Shown here: piece after piece, positions 1-10,107 of the stretch
Layout of the letters: each line of letters begins with the position of its first letter
How positions within the stretch are numbered: position 1 is the first letter of the stretch
Notes under the pieces: model-generated
What the model was told of the DNA's origin: nothing
Database searches by the model: none
What the model saw: only the letters and a program-made list of their open reading frames with translations
Source: Aeromonas veronii
GTDB taxonomy: Bacteria > Pseudomonadota > Gammaproteobacteria > Enterobacterales > Aeromonadaceae
Length of the DNA stretch: 64,000 bases
NCBI GenBank assembly: GCA_041319085.1
Contig: CP101033.1
Location: 3,801,501 to 3,865,500 of the forward strand
Reading direction: 5' to 3'
Program-made: the position numbers and the translations under genes

Positions 1-270
1 AAGCTGGTCGGCGTGGATTGGCTCGGCGTGGACGAAGGGGGCTTCTGGTCTGCCATGCAGGCCTCAGTTGACTGGGGTGAAGACATCATGCAGGGCGCCA
101 TCAAGAGCCTGATTTTCGCCCTGGTGGTCACCTGGATTGCGCTCTTTAACGGCTATGATGCCAAGCCGACCTCGGCCGGGATCAGTCAGGCCACGACCCG
201 TACCGTGGTCCACTCATCCCTCGCCGTGCTCGGCCTGGATTTTATACTCACAGCAGTCATGTTTGGATAA
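1..270 (+). CDS. mlaE: MlaE, permease of the Mla phospholipid ABC transporter (3' part only)
   Basis: The reading frame is open from the first base, so this is the C-terminal 89 residues of a gene starting outside the window. It contains a hydrophobic segment (around residues 30-50 of the fragment) and the conserved ending of MlaE permeases. MlaE is the inner-membrane subunit of MlaFEDB, which moves phospholipids between the inner membrane and the periplasmic carrier MlaC and keeps the outer membrane asymmetric. The following mlaD, mlaC and mlaB genes in the same direction, 7 bp or less apart, confirm the assignment. Confidence 0.93.
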   Translation, partial: KLVGVDWLGVDEGGFWSAMQASVDWGEDIMQGAIKSLIFALVVTWIALFNGYDAKPTSAGISQATTRTVVHSSLAVLGLDFILTAVMFG

Positions 271-277
271 GGTAAAG

Positions 278-775
278 ATGAAGTTCAGCAAAGTAGAATT
301 CCTGGTCGGCATCTTCATGCTGGCTGGCATCGGTGCCATTCTGGCGCTGGCCCTGCAAGTGGCCGGTTTGAGCTTCAAACCGGAAGGAGAAACCTATACC
401 CTGCGCGCGCATTTCGATAATATCGGCGGCCTGAAAGTCCGTTCACCGGTCAAGGTCGGCGGCGTGGTGGTGGGTCGGGTCAGCGACATCGTACTGGCCC
501 CGAAAACCCAGGTGCCCGAAGTCACCCTGATGATGCAAAAGAGCGCTGGCGAGTTTGCCGATACCAGCACCCTCTCCATCCTCACCTCCGGTCTGCTCGG
601 CGAGCAGTACATCGGCCTGACCCCCGGCTTCAGCGATGAGGAGATGGGTACCGCCATGCTCAAGGACGGTGACCTGATTGAAGACACCAAATCCGCCATC
701 GTGCTGGAAGATCTGATTGGCAAGTTCCTCTACAGCCAATCCTCCGACAGCAAATCAGACAGCAAGAAGGAGTAA
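278..775 (+). CDS. mlaD: MlaD, MCE-domain substrate-binding subunit of the Mla transporter
   Basis: 165 residues. One N-terminal membrane anchor (about residues 7-29) is followed by an MCE/MlaD domain (about 39-117) with the typical FDNIGGLKVRSPVKVGGV segment. MlaD forms a hexameric ring in the periplasm, bound to MlaE, that passes phospholipids to or from MlaC. The ATG at 278 is preferred over an in-frame start at 137, because the upstream part would overlap mlaE and has no similarity to the family. It starts 7 bp after mlaE and ends 2 bp before mlaC. The acidic/serine-rich tail is poorly conserved in this family. Confidence 0.96.
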   Translation: MKFSKVEFLVGIFMLAGIGAILALALQVAGLSFKPEGETYTLRAHFDNIGGLKVRSPVKVGGVVVGRVSDIVLAPKTQVPEVTLMMQKSAGEFADTSTLSILTSGLLGEQYIGLTPGFSDEEMGTAMLKDGDLIEDTKSAIVLEDLIGKFLYSQSSDSKSDSKKE

Positions 776-777
776 CC

Positions 778-1407
778 ATGTTCAAGAAAATCGCCCTGCT
801 GCTGGGTCTGATGACCAGCATGCTGTTTTCCCTGACCGCGCAAGCCACCGATGCCACCGATCCCTATGCGCTGGTGGATCAGGCGGCCAAGCAGACCTTC
901 GCCCGCCTGAAGGCCGATCAGGCCCAGGTGAAGAGCAATCCGGATCACCTGCGTGTGATCATCCGCGAAGAGCTGCTACCCTATGTGGACAACCGCTTCG
1001 CCGCCTACAAGGTGCTCGGCAACCAGATTAAAGAGACCACCGAAGCGCAGCGCAATGCCTTCGTCGAGGTGTTCACCGAGTACATGGTGAGCTCCTACGC
1101 CGATGCGCTGGCCCATTTTGACAAGCAGACCGTCAAGGTTGAGCCAGGCAAAGCCCCGAACGGCAACATCACCGCCGTCAACGTCAGCGTGAAAGAGGCC
1201 GGTAAGCCGGACATCTTCCTCGAGTTCAAGCTGCGCAAGAACAGCAAGAGCGGCGAGTGGAAAGCCTTCGACATGGTAGCCGAGGGGATCAGCCTGCTCT
1301 CCGCCAAACAGAGCGAGCTGGGTGGCCTCATTCGCCAGAACGGCATCGATGCGGTGATCACCCAGTTGCGCGAACACAACGCCAAGCCGCTGGTACTCAA
1401 GAAATGA
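778..1407 (+). CDS. mlaC: MlaC, periplasmic phospholipid carrier
   Basis: 209 residues with a clear signal peptide (about 1-23, ending in AQA). The remainder matches the Tol/Mla MlaC fold: the YALVDQAAKQTF start and an AFDMVAEGISLL segment near residue 165. MlaC shuttles phospholipid across the periplasm between MlaA-porin at the outer membrane and MlaFEDB at the inner membrane. Its stop overlaps the mlaB start (ATGA), which indicates translational coupling. Confidence 0.96.
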   Translation: MFKKIALLLGLMTSMLFSLTAQATDATDPYALVDQAAKQTFARLKADQAQVKSNPDHLRVIIREELLPYVDNRFAAYKVLGNQIKETTEAQRNAFVEVFTEYMVSSYADALAHFDKQTVKVEPGKAPNGNITAVNVSVKEAGKPDIFLEFKLRKNSKSGEWKAFDMVAEGISLLSAKQSELGGLIRQNGIDAVITQLREHNAKPLVLKK

Positions 1408-1676
1408 TCCTGAGCGGCGATCTGCAGGCGCCACAGGTCAATGACCTGTGGCAACGCCGCGCCGAATGGTGGCAGGACGACCAGCTCGATCTCGGTGGCG
1501 TCACCACCCTCGACTCGGCCGGACTGGCCCTGCTGGTCAAATGGGCCAAAGCCGTATTAGCGCGAGGCGCCACACCGCAACTGGTGGGCGCCTCCAGTGA
1601 TTTCTATACCCTGGCCAACCTCTACGGGGTGGCCGGGCTGTTGCAGTCAACCCCGCTCACAACTGAGGACACATAA
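1404..1676 (+). CDS. mlaB: MlaB, STAS-domain subunit of the Mla transporter
   Basis: 90 residues. A STAS domain with the LDSAGLALL motif around residues 35-43 identifies MlaB, the cytoplasmic subunit that binds the ATPase MlaF and is needed for transporter stability. The start at 1404 is chosen because it overlaps the mlaC stop (ATGA); an upstream extension of the frame lies inside mlaC. The stop shares one base with the next gene, ibaG, so the operon is tightly packed. Confidence 0.93.
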   Translation: MILSGDLQAPQVNDLWQRRAEWWQDDQLDLGGVTTLDSAGLALLVKWAKAVLARGATPQLVGASSDFYTLANLYGVAGLLQSTPLTTEDT

Positions 1677-1933
1677 TGCAAGTCTCTGAAATTGAATCGA
1701 TACTCCTTGAGGCGCTGCCATTGTCCGAAGTCCATGTCAAAGGGGACGGTAGTCACTACCAAGTGATCGCCGTCGGTGACATGTTTGATGGCATGAGCCG
1801 GGTCAAGAAGCAGCAGGCCATCTATGCCCCGCTGATGGACAAGATCGCCAGCAACGCCATTCACGCCCTCTCCATCAAGGCGTTCACCGACGCCGAGTGG
1901 AAACGCGAACGTAAATTCCTATTGCCCTCCTGA
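1676..1933 (+). CDS. ibaG: IbaG, BolA-family protein
   Basis: 85 residues of the BolA/IbaG (YrbA) family, with the family's [21 protein letters not shown] core around residues 24-44. BolA-type proteins partner with monothiol glutaredoxins through a bridging Fe-S cluster; IbaG has been linked to acid stress. The location between mlaB and murA is the usual one in gamma-proteobacteria, and the start overlaps the mlaB stop by one base. The exact role in this organism is inferred from the family. Confidence 0.92.
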   Translation: MQVSEIESILLEALPLSEVHVKGDGSHYQVIAVGDMFDGMSRVKKQQAIYAPLMDKIASNAIHALSIKAFTDAEWKRERKFLLPS

Positions 1934-3208
<1,275 letters not shown>

Positions 3209-3231
3209 TAACCTCTTGATCGCTGGCCAAT

Positions 3232-3268
3232 AAAAAGGCCCCCTCGCGTTGGCGAGGGGGCCTTTTTC
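3232..3268 (+). terminator. Rho-independent terminator after murA
   Basis: A perfect GC-rich hairpin (AGGCCCCCTCGC / GCGAGGGGGCCT) flanked by A and T runs lies 23 bp after the murA stop. It is symmetrical and could also stop transcripts of pmbA arriving from the other side. Confidence 0.9.
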
Positions 3269-3295
3269 ATAACTGCAGTTCCCTTGAGAGGGGGA

Positions 3296-4645
3296 TCAGT
3301 GACCCGCCAGCTTCATATTTTCCACCAGCACCGAGCCGGTCTTGAGGCTGGAGCGCTCATCCTCGTCACGGCCCACCGCCACGATATGGCTGAACATCTC
3401 GGCCAGATTGCCGGCGATGGTGATCTCCTCGACCGGATAGGCTATTTCGCCATTCTCGACCCAGAAACCGGCAGCGCCGCGGGAGTAGTCGCCATTGACG
3501 ATATTGACCCCCTGCCCCATCAGCTCGGTCACCAGCAGACCGGTGCCCATCTCTTTCAGCATGCCCTGAAAATCCTGGCCGGTATTGGAAACCTGCCAGT
3601 TGTGGATGCCACCGGCGTGACCCGTAGTAGTCAGCCCCAGCTTGCGCGCAGAGTAGGAGGTAAGCAGCCAGCTCATCAGCTCGCCGTTGCGCACTATATC
3701 CATGTCGCGAGTCCGCACCCCTTCACCATCGAACGGGGTACTGGCGAGCCCGCCCAGCAGGTGGGGGAACTCCTGAATGGTGAGCCACTCGGGCAGGATC
3801 TGCTTGCCCAATTTGTCGAGCAGGAAGCTCGACTTGCGATAGAGGTTGCCGCCGCTGATGGCCATCACCAGATGGCCCCACAGGCCGGAAGCGGTGTCAG
3901 GGTGGAACAGCACCGGCGCATGGCGGGTAGAGATCTTGCGGGCGCCGAGGCGCGAGACGGTACGCTCCACCGCCTCATCGGCGATGCGCTGCGGGCTCCA
4001 GAGCCCGTCGAGGGTACGGCTGGAGGAGTAGCCGTAATCCCGCTGCATATCGCCATCCTGCTCGCCGATCAGCACACAGCTCAGGGAGTTGCGCGAGGCC
4101 GCGTAGCCTTTGACGAAGCCGTGGCTGTTGCCATAGACCTTGATGCCGAGATGGCTGGAGAAACCGGCACCGTCGGAGTGCTTGATGCGGGCATCGCGGC
4201 CCAGCGCCAAGCGTTCACACTCGATGGCCAGCTCGATCCCGCGCTGGGGATCCAGCTCGATTTGGTGGCACAGTTGCAGGTCGGGAGCATCCCAGGCCAG
4301 CAGCTCGGCGTCCGCCAGACCGGCACAGGCATCCGGCGAGGTATGTCGGGCAATCTCGATGGCCGCTTCGACGGCGGCGCGAATGGCGGGTTTGCTCAGA
4401 TCGGTGGTCGAGGAGGATCCCTTGCAACCATCGCGATAGACGGCGATGCCGAGGGCACCATCCTTATTGAATTCAATGCTTTCCAGTTCACAACCCCGGG
4501 TGTTCACCGACAACCCGGTCTGCTTGCTGATGGATACTTCGGCAAGCCCGGCGCCCAGTCCTTTGGCTATCTCCAGGGCTTCGGCAACCACGGCCTCGAG
4601 ATGGGCTTGATCCTGGCGGATTTGGTCTTGCTGCTCCACTGCCAT
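3296..4645 (-). CDS. pmbA: PmbA (TldE), partner subunit of the TldD/TldE metalloprotease
   Basis: 449 residues of the TldD/PmbA family. TldD and PmbA form a heterodimeric peptidase that degrades unfolded peptides, matures some microcins and acts on the antitoxin CcdA in E. coli; the metal-binding residues belong to TldD. Typical segments include [19 protein letters not shown] near residue 45 and the [12 protein letters not shown] segment near residue 395. In many relatives a divergent yjgA/darP gene lies just upstream; here I see none, and the curli cluster occupies that side instead. Confidence 0.95.
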   Translation of the reverse strand: MAVEQQDQIRQDQAHLEAVVAEALEIAKGLGAGLAEVSISKQTGLSVNTRGCELESIEFNKDGALGIAVYRDGCKGSSSTTDLSKPAIRAAVEAAIEIARHTSPDACAGLADAELLAWDAPDLQLCHQIELDPQRGIELAIECERLALGRDARIKHSDGAGFSSHLGIKVYGNSHGFVKGYAASRNSLSCVLIGEQDGDMQRDYGYSSSRTLDGLWSPQRIADEAVERTVSRLGARKISTRHAPVLFHPDTASGLWGHLVMAISGGNLYRKSSFLLDKLGKQILPEWLTIQEFPHLLGGLASTPFDGEGVRTRDMDIVRNGELMSWLLTSYSARKLGLTTTGHAGGIHNWQVSNTGQDFQGMLKEMGTGLLVTELMGQGVNIVNGDYSRGAAGFWVENGEIAYPVEEITIAGNLAEMFSHIVAVGRDEDERSSLKTGSVLVENMKLAGH

Positions 4646-4924
4646 TTAAATGAAACCCTATAAATCAATTATTTAAATTACTGCGCAACGTGTTTTTCAT
4701 ACCATGAGGCAGACCGAATAGCATCGCCATTCTACAACACAGCGATCAGCTTGTCGCCACTCTAGCCAGCAGCCTGCGTCCACCTTCTGGACCTACTACA
4801 GGCTAAATGTGGAGACCGGGGGCGGAAATGAGCGTTAAATACCCGTTATTCTGATGAACGTAAAACGGCTTTATACGTAAAGGGAACAGCGCCATGAAGA
4901 GACAATCATGAGCTTAAATGCGCA
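4646..4924. other. Intergenic stretch between pmbA and the curli cluster
   Basis: About 280 bp with no open frame of useful length. The first part is AT-rich (TATAAATCAATTATTTAAAT near 4661) and probably holds the pmbA promoter. I see no convincing terminator for the curli block that ends at 4925, and no recognisable remnant of yjgA. Confidence 0.5.
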
Positions 4925-5344
4925 TCATCCTGAACACGCCATCTGCTCTTTTTTCTCCACCAACAGCCGCTCGTTTTGCCATATCTGGGCGGTGACCTCG
5001 ACCCGATAGGGGCAACGCAAACCCAACGCTATGTTGCCTGCGACCCTGACCTCCCCTGCCCGCAGCGACAGATTACGACTCTGGCGCTGAGTCGAGCTCC
5101 CGGCCGCTCCTTCGCTGCGCACCAGCAATCTGACACTCACCGTCACGTCGTGCTCGCTGAGCAGAGTTGGCGCAAGTGACAGCCCCTGCTCGTTCTGCAC
5201 CATATTGAGAGACAAGCGGATCGACGAGTCGAGTTCCATTTTGGTTTCCATTGCGCTTGCTGGTGAGGCAACGGGATGAACCAGCATCAGCCCACAGAGC
5301 AGCACCAATAAAAGAGGGGCCCGCAGGCCCCTAACTAAGTTCAC
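4925..5344 (-). CDS. CsgC/CsgH-like periplasmic curli chaperone
   Basis: 139 residues starting at a GTG, with a signal peptide (about 1-31, ending in ASA). The mature part has an EGAAGSSTQRQSRNLSLRAG stretch that resembles the EGSSGQSQTKQ...LSL region of E. coli CsgC, a small immunoglobulin-like protein that stops curlin from forming fibres in the periplasm. Two cysteines (near residues 116 and 137) could form a disulfide. It begins 2 bp after the curlin gene and is last in the csgB-csgA-csgC order. Whether it is closer to CsgC or to CsgH cannot be settled by eye. Confidence 0.7.
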   Translation of the reverse strand: MNLVRGLRAPLLLVLLCGLMLVHPVASPASAMETKMELDSSIRLSLNMVQNEQGLSLAPTLLSEHDVTVSVRLLVRSEGAAGSSTQRQSRNLSLRAGEVRVAGNIALGLRCPYRVEVTAQIWQNERLLVEKKEQMACSG

Positions 5345-5346
5345 GG

Positions 5347-6685
5347 TTACTGACCCTGAGTGACCAGGATCTGGTTGCCTGTTCCGTTCGAGTAGGCATA
5401 CGCGTAGTTACCGCTGTCGTTCTGGGTCACAGTGACGGTGTTGTTGCTGCCAACGCCATATGCATACGCTTCATTGTTGAGCCCAGTCTGGGTCACGGTC
5501 ACCTCGTTACCTTGGCCATAGGCGGCCGCATCGCCCCTGTGGCCTTTACCGGACTGGCTGACCGTGGCGATATTGTCGCCACCTGATGCAGATGCCGATC
5601 CCACATTGTCATCGCCGGTCTGGCTGACCGTGGCGGTGTTACCGTCTCCACCAGAGGTAACGCCAATTGCATCGTTGCCATCGCCTTCCTGGGTCAGGGT
5701 CACCGAGGAGTTGCTACCATACTGACGAGCATAGGCATCGTTGTCATCGCCGGTCTGGGCCACCTCGGTGGTGTTGCCGCTCCCGTCTTGATAAGTGTCT
5801 GCGTAGTTGCGGTTACCGTCTTGGGTCACCGTTGCTGCCTCCCCGGTTCCTGCCTGATAACCAACAGCCTGGTTACCCTGATTGTCGGCCGAACCTCGCT
5901 GGGTCAGGGTATACTGCCCGTCCTCACCCACCTGCGTGACCTGCGCTACGTTATTTTGGTCGAACTGATCGACGTTAGCCGTATTGCGTGCGCCGCGCTG
6001 CACCACGCTGGCACTGGTGCCCTCGGCGGCGACATAACCATAGTTTTCGGTATTCTGATAGACGGTGGCTTTTTGGTCTGCCCCCTCCTGGGTGACCGTG
6101 GCCGACGCGCCATCAGACGCGTTCTGATTGACCGTGGCGATATGCCCCCCCTTGCTGGGTGACGGTCGCCTCGGCAAAGTCTGACCAATAGTTGTCAATG
6201 GTGGCCTCGTTATGATTTGAAAACTGGTTAATCACCGAGCTGGCTTTATCGGCATTGTTCTGGTCGATGGTTGCCGTGTTGTCGTTGGCATCGCTGCCGA
6301 CGGCCCCTTGGTTAATCGTGGCGGTAGCGCTGCCATTGTTGATCTGCTGGGTGACGCTTGCACTGTTCCGCTTTCCGTTGGTGTTAATGGTAGCGGTGGA
6401 GAGATTGGTATCTCCCGATTGCAGCACTACGCCGCTGTTGCGATTGCCGACCTGAATGGTATTGGCTTTCGAGCTGCCGGTGTTTTCCTGGGTAGTCAAC
6501 GCATAGTTGTTATTACCATCTTGATAGATATCCGCCCGGTTATCCACACTCGACTCTACCTGCTTAACGGTAGCCTCGTTGGAATTACCATACTGAGTGA
6601 CAAAAGCGTCGTTACCAGTCGAAGCCGCCCAAGCGGTGCTGGTCGCCAGAAGAACTGCCGAGGCAATAATGGTACGTTTAAACAT
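5347..6685 (-). pseudogene. csgA: CsgA-type major curlin, very long, frameshifted in a G7 run
   Basis: Two overlapping frames make one protein. The first part (6685 down to about 6150) has a signal peptide (MFKRTIIASAVLLATSTAWA) and curlin repeats. The second part (about 6145 to 5347) continues the repeats to the end. The frame breaks at a run of seven C on the plus strand (6145-6151, seven G in the gene). Six G would join ...TVTQQGG directly to HIATVNQN... and give one protein of about 445 residues, three times the E. coli CsgA length (about 150). Curlin repeats (G-x-x-N-x-A...Q pattern, about 22 residues) fill the whole mature part. As read, the gene makes only a truncated 190-residue product. 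The break may be a real mutation, a slippage-based on/off switch or a homopolymer sequencing error. Confidence 0.85.
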
Positions 6686-6719
6686 GATTTCCCTCTCGTG
6701 CTAATGGTTGAGCCTAGGC

Positions 6720-7241
6720 TCAGTTGGTTTGAACGACATTCACTTGCTGATTGGCCCCCATCTGGATGACAGTTGCCGCCAACCCGTTACCGTTTTGCTC
6801 GATGCTGGCCTGATTGCCATCACCCAGCTGGATCGCCCGGGCCTGATTGTCTGCCCCTTGCTGACTGATCCAGGCTTCATTGCCGCTGCCTTGCTGCAGT
6901 AGCCAAATCCGGTTATTGATGCCCGCCTGATAGAGCTCGGCGCTATTGCCCTCGCCCAGTTGCGCGCCATTGACCCAGTTATCTTCCCCTACTTGGGAGA
7001 GCGCCAACTCATTGGCCCAACCCTGTTGCAGCAGGCGCGCCTGATTCAGCTCCCCTTGCTGGGTGAGGCGCAGCTGCTGCTCGCTACCGAGTTGCCACAA
7101 CAGCGCCTGATCCCCGCCGCTCTGCACACCGGAGTCCAGCTCGCTGGCCATCGCCAGCTCATCGAAGGCGGCAGGCTCTGCGGCGAGCTGCGGGGCGCCC
7201 GATATCAGCAGGAAAAAGAGAGCACTCAACCGATGTTTCAT
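6720..7241 (-). CDS. csgB: CsgB-like minor curlin (nucleator)
   Basis: 173 residues with a signal peptide (about 1-21) and several curlin-type repeats with Q-x-G-x-x-N spacing in the mature part (for example QQGSGNEAW, QLGDGNQAS). CsgB is the surface-anchored nucleator that seeds CsgA fibre growth. I chose the ATG at 7241, because an upstream in-frame start at 7337 would add 32 residues before the signal peptide. It precedes csgA by 34 bp, and its promoter should lie between the csgG terminator (7381) and 7242. Confidence 0.85.
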   Translation of the reverse strand: MKHRLSALFFLLISGAPQLAAEPAAFDELAMASELDSGVQSGGDQALLWQLGSEQQLRLTQQGELNQARLLQQGWANELALSQVGEDNWVNGAQLGEGNSAELYQAGINNRIWLLQQGSGNEAWISQQGADNQARAIQLGDGNQASIEQNGNGLAATVIQMGANQQVNVVQTN

Positions 7242-7380
7242 CGCGCCATCGCCTTGTTGGAGAACGCTCACAGTATCCCTGTCTGACAAGGGGCTGCCTA
7301 TCAGGCACTCCGCTGATTCGAGGATGAGAAGCACCACCCGGGCGCTGAGCAGAAAGTCTTAAGTCGTATTCGATAGAGGC

Positions 7381-7411
7381 CAAAAAAATGCCCTCCATCA
7401 GGGAGGGCATT
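7381..7411 (-). terminator. Rho-independent terminator after csgG
   Basis: On the minus strand ATGCCCTCC-CTGA-TGGAGGGCAT is followed by a run of seven T. It lies 17 bp past the csgG stop and separates csgDEFG from csgBAC, which therefore needs its own promoter. Confidence 0.88.
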
Positions 7412-7427
7412 GCGAGAGCGGGAAAAC

Positions 7428-8267
7428 TCAAAGCAGCGGGGCGTTGTCTTGCAGGTACTCTTGCAGGATCGGATTGTCGATATCCCGCTGGTCGGCCAAT
7501 TGCCACAGATTGTCCCGCACGCCATTGGCAATCAGCCGGATCACCCCGGACTCGATAGCCGACATGACACACATCTGTACCGGTTCATTGGTGCTGAAAC
7601 CGGCCTCGGCCTCCAACAGGCGCTTGTACTCAACGAAACGGAATACCCCGGCCTGCACCTGTTGCGACAGCACTGTCTTGGAGGTGGTCACACTGTTCAG
7701 GATCCGACCGGAACGAATATCGACGGCACGCAGATTGACCGTCACCTGATCGACCCGGTACTCCCCGCTGGCACCGATGCCAAAATACTTGGCACCCGCC
7801 CCGCCGGTTCGCACATTGCTGTCATAGGCGACGATCCCCCCCTCGATCAGGATGTTGGCGGCAACCAGCGAGGGCAGTTGATTGGCATTGTTGCCGGGAA
7901 CATTGGGCTTGTTCTGGGCCGCCCGCACAATCTTGCGCTCGGTCAGCAGGTTCTGCAGCCCCTCCCGCTCCAGCGGTACAAACCATTGGGAATCCCACAA
8001 GGCCGTGCTCAGCATGGCCACCCCGCCCTGAGTGACCGCCGTGGAGAAGTTGGATGCCGGTGCGGGCAGGTATTGACCGGTCTGATCGCGAAAGTCATAG
8101 ACAGCCGCGACAATTTTCCCTTTTGGCTTGGGCAGACTGATCAGCTCCTTGTAAGAGACGGATCGCGGCATCAGTGTCGCCTTTTCATCGGCAACGGGAG
8201 AACCGATATGAGTGGCACAGCCGGTTAGGGCAAACAGAATTGCCCCCAAGAGCAGGTTTCGTTTCAT
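7428..8267 (-). CDS. csgG: CsgG, outer-membrane curli secretion pore
   Basis: 279 residues. A lipoprotein signal peptide ends in the lipobox LTGC (cysteine near residue 17), followed by the CsgG domain (KPKGKIVAAVYDFRDQTGQY near residue 47). CsgG forms a nonameric beta-barrel that exports CsgA and CsgB, gated by CsgE and helped by CsgF. The ATG at 8267 was chosen over one 18 bp upstream because it starts the lipoprotein signal directly. It is 7 bp after csgF and ends in front of a terminator. Confidence 0.96.
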   Translation of the reverse strand: MKRNLLLGAILFALTGCATHIGSPVADEKATLMPRSVSYKELISLPKPKGKIVAAVYDFRDQTGQYLPAPASNFSTAVTQGGVAMLSTALWDSQWFVPLEREGLQNLLTERKIVRAAQNKPNVPGNNANQLPSLVAANILIEGGIVAYDSNVRTGGAGAKYFGIGASGEYRVDQVTVNLRAVDIRSGRILNSVTTSKTVLSQQVQAGVFRFVEYKRLLEAEAGFSTNEPVQMCVMSAIESGVIRLIANGVRDNLWQLADQRDIDNPILQEYLQDNAPLL

Positions 8268-8274
8268 ATCATCC

Positions 8275-8673
8275 TCAATCGGCAATCAGGCCATTCACTT
8301 CGATCATGGTGGTCTGGTTGGTCACCCGGTCGGTGATCGAGACCACCAGAGTGCCATCTTCATCTACCACATTGATGGCAAAATCGTCGGTCACCAGACT
8401 GCCGCTCTGGCTGCCATCCTTGCCGATATCAGCCAGCAGCTGGCTGATCAGGCGGGATTGCAGGTTGGAGGTCAGGCGATCCAGTGCCGAGGTGCCGCTG
8501 CTGCTGCCACTGGCGGGATCCTTGTAATCATTCTGCGCATTGGCGGTGCCAAGCAGATGACTGCTGTTGAGAGGGTTACCCCCAAAGCTGGGGTTGACGG
8601 GGCGATAGACAAGTTCCGACGCATGGAGCGCTGGCGCTATCAGGACTGCAACTAGCCATAACCGGGCACGCAT
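8275..8673 (-). CDS. csgF: CsgF, curli assembly factor
   Basis: 132 residues with a signal peptide (about 1-18) and the conserved mature start ELVYRPVNPSFGGNPLN, the segment that inserts into the CsgG pore in E. coli. CsgF works at the cell surface to couple CsgB nucleation to secretion. It lies 11 bp after csgE and 7 bp before csgG in the same direction. Confidence 0.95.
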   Translation of the reverse strand: MRARLWLVAVLIAPALHASELVYRPVNPSFGGNPLNSSHLLGTANAQNDYKDPASGSSSGTSALDRLTSNLQSRLISQLLADIGKDGSQSGSLVTDDFAINVVDEDGTLVVSITDRVTNQTTMIEVNGLIAD

Positions 8674-8684
8674 GAAAAATATCC

Positions 8685-9128
8685 TTATAGTTCATCATGT
8701 TCCAAATCGAAGGTATCCATGAACAGGGTCGCGATCTTCTGCTGTTCGAGGGTCTGCCTGACCTGTGACCAGGCCAGTTTGGCGCTCTGCTCCTGCTGAT
8801 TGCGGCCGGGAGAGAGCGCGGTTTTAAAAATCACCTTCCGGTTATGGGTGATCCAGATCAGGCTGCCCCATCGGGCAGTCGGGCGCTCATGGATCGTCAG
8901 ATTTTCTCTGGCATCCGGGTCTTCATCACTACGTAACCGGGTAAATTCGTTATAAAAGCCCTGACCGAAGCGGGTAAAGGTGCGATCCAGTACCAGACCA
9001 TCCACATCCAGCCGATCACTCTCCTGCTCCGGCTGTACCGACTCCAGCGGCACATCGGCCTCGGCAGCAACAACGGTCGAGCTGCTCCAGACCAGCGCGA
9101 AACAGCACGCCAGAACAAGCGCTTTCAT
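8685..9128 (-). CDS. csgE: CsgE, periplasmic curli secretion adaptor
   Basis: 147 residues with a signal peptide (about 1-22). The mature part has the CsgE-typical G-L-V-L-D-R-T-x-T-x-x-G-x-x-F-Y segment near residue 45. CsgE caps the periplasmic side of CsgG and selects curlin substrates. Its start overlaps the csgD stop by one base (TGATG), so it is probably translationally coupled to csgD. Confidence 0.93.
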   Translation of the reverse strand: MKALVLACCFALVWSSSTVVAAEADVPLESVQPEQESDRLDVDGLVLDRTFTRFGQGFYNEFTRLRSDEDPDARENLTIHERPTARWGSLIWITHNRKVIFKTALSPGRNQQEQSAKLAWSQVRQTLEQQKIATLFMDTFDLEHDEL

Positions 9129-9775
9129 CAGTGGGAATCCGATACATCGAGATACTCTTTGGCCCAGCTCACCGCCTGGATCCGGTTCTTCACGTTCAGC
9201 TTTTTAAAGACGTTATAGAGGTGGGATTTGACAGTGTGTTCGCTGACAAACAGGCTGTCGGCGATCTCGACATTGGAAGCGCCCGTCATCAGATAGCGGA
9301 TGATCTCCTGCTCTCTGGCAGTCAGCAGAGTGTCGTTACGCAGCAGGTAACTGTTGCCCTGGCGATAGTATTCAACCAGCTCGCACAGCAGGTGGCGCGG
9401 CATCCAGTACTCGCCCAGCAGGATTTTCTGCAACCCGGCGACCAGCCGGTCGAGCGGATCCTGGCGGAAAAACAGACCACAGATCTGCGGCCACATCAGC
9501 AGCAGTTCGCGGTCTGTTGTAGTGGGCGCGTTGAGCAACACGGTCGGCGCCATACCAAAACGCTCCGAGATCGCCCAGTTCCAACCCAATGACTGACCGG
9601 AGCGAATATAGTCGAGATCGATGAGGAACAGCGTACCGTCACACTGGTTCTCCAGCTGGTTAATCTCGTGGATTAGCTGGACGGGACGGCTCAAATGAGA
9701 GATGAGGTATGCAGCAAATGTGTTGGCCTGCACATTATTTTCAGTGACCAGAGCGATCGGGCATGCGGCTTTCAT
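9128..9775 (-). CDS. csgD: CsgD-like LuxR-type regulator of curli
   Basis: 215 residues, matching E. coli CsgD (216). An N-terminal receiver-like domain lacking a full phospho-acceptor pocket is followed by a LuxR helix-turn-helix (about residues 150-205; LTAREQEIIRYLMTGASNVE). The start at 9775 has a good ribosome site (GGAAGAGG, 5 bp away); an in-frame start 30 bp upstream does not. It heads the csgDEFG block, as in E. coli, and probably activates csgBA. The AT-rich upstream region (about 9830-9920) likely carries its promoter. Confidence 0.9.
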   Translation of the reverse strand: MKAACPIALVTENNVQANTFAAYLISHLSRPVQLIHEINQLENQCDGTLFLIDLDYIRSGQSLGWNWAISERFGMAPTVLLNAPTTTDRELLLMWPQICGLFFRQDPLDRLVAGLQKILLGEYWMPRHLLCELVEYYRQGNSYLLRNDTLLTAREQEIIRYLMTGASNVEIADSLFVSEHTVKSHLYNVFKKLNVKNRIQAVSWAKEYLDVSDSH

Positions 9776-10107
9776 TGTGTCCTCTTCCTTGAACCTGTAA
9801 ACCACCTAATCTGGCCAACTGAGTCTACCAAGGAGGTATGGGAGCACAATATTAAAAAAGTATGAGAAAGGATCTCAACGAGAACGTAATCGTATGTTTT
9901 TATTAAAGTTAAAAAACAACATCCATTCGCCAATCAGTTAGCATAACAGGAATATATGGCAGATATGTGATACCAGACACGCCGGAAACACCTGCAACCC
10001 GACCATCGTCACGGCAGGAGCCAGTTGTTACCTTTGGCACATCAAGCCAGTTAAGGATGCTGCCAATCGTTACAACCATGACCGTCACATCTGTCTGTGT
10101 GGATGTG
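9776..10107. other. Upstream region of csgD, no supported gene
   Basis: About 330 bp. The part next to csgD is AT-rich and probably regulatory. A 71-codon frame on the minus strand (9909-10124) resembles nothing I know and has no ribosome site, so I do not call it. The far end merges into the transposase remnant. Confidence 0.4.

Noticed and set aside
7242..7380. Specific csgBA promoter boxes
   Set aside because: I could not find a -35/-10 pair with acceptable spacing, so no promoter is called even though one is expected.
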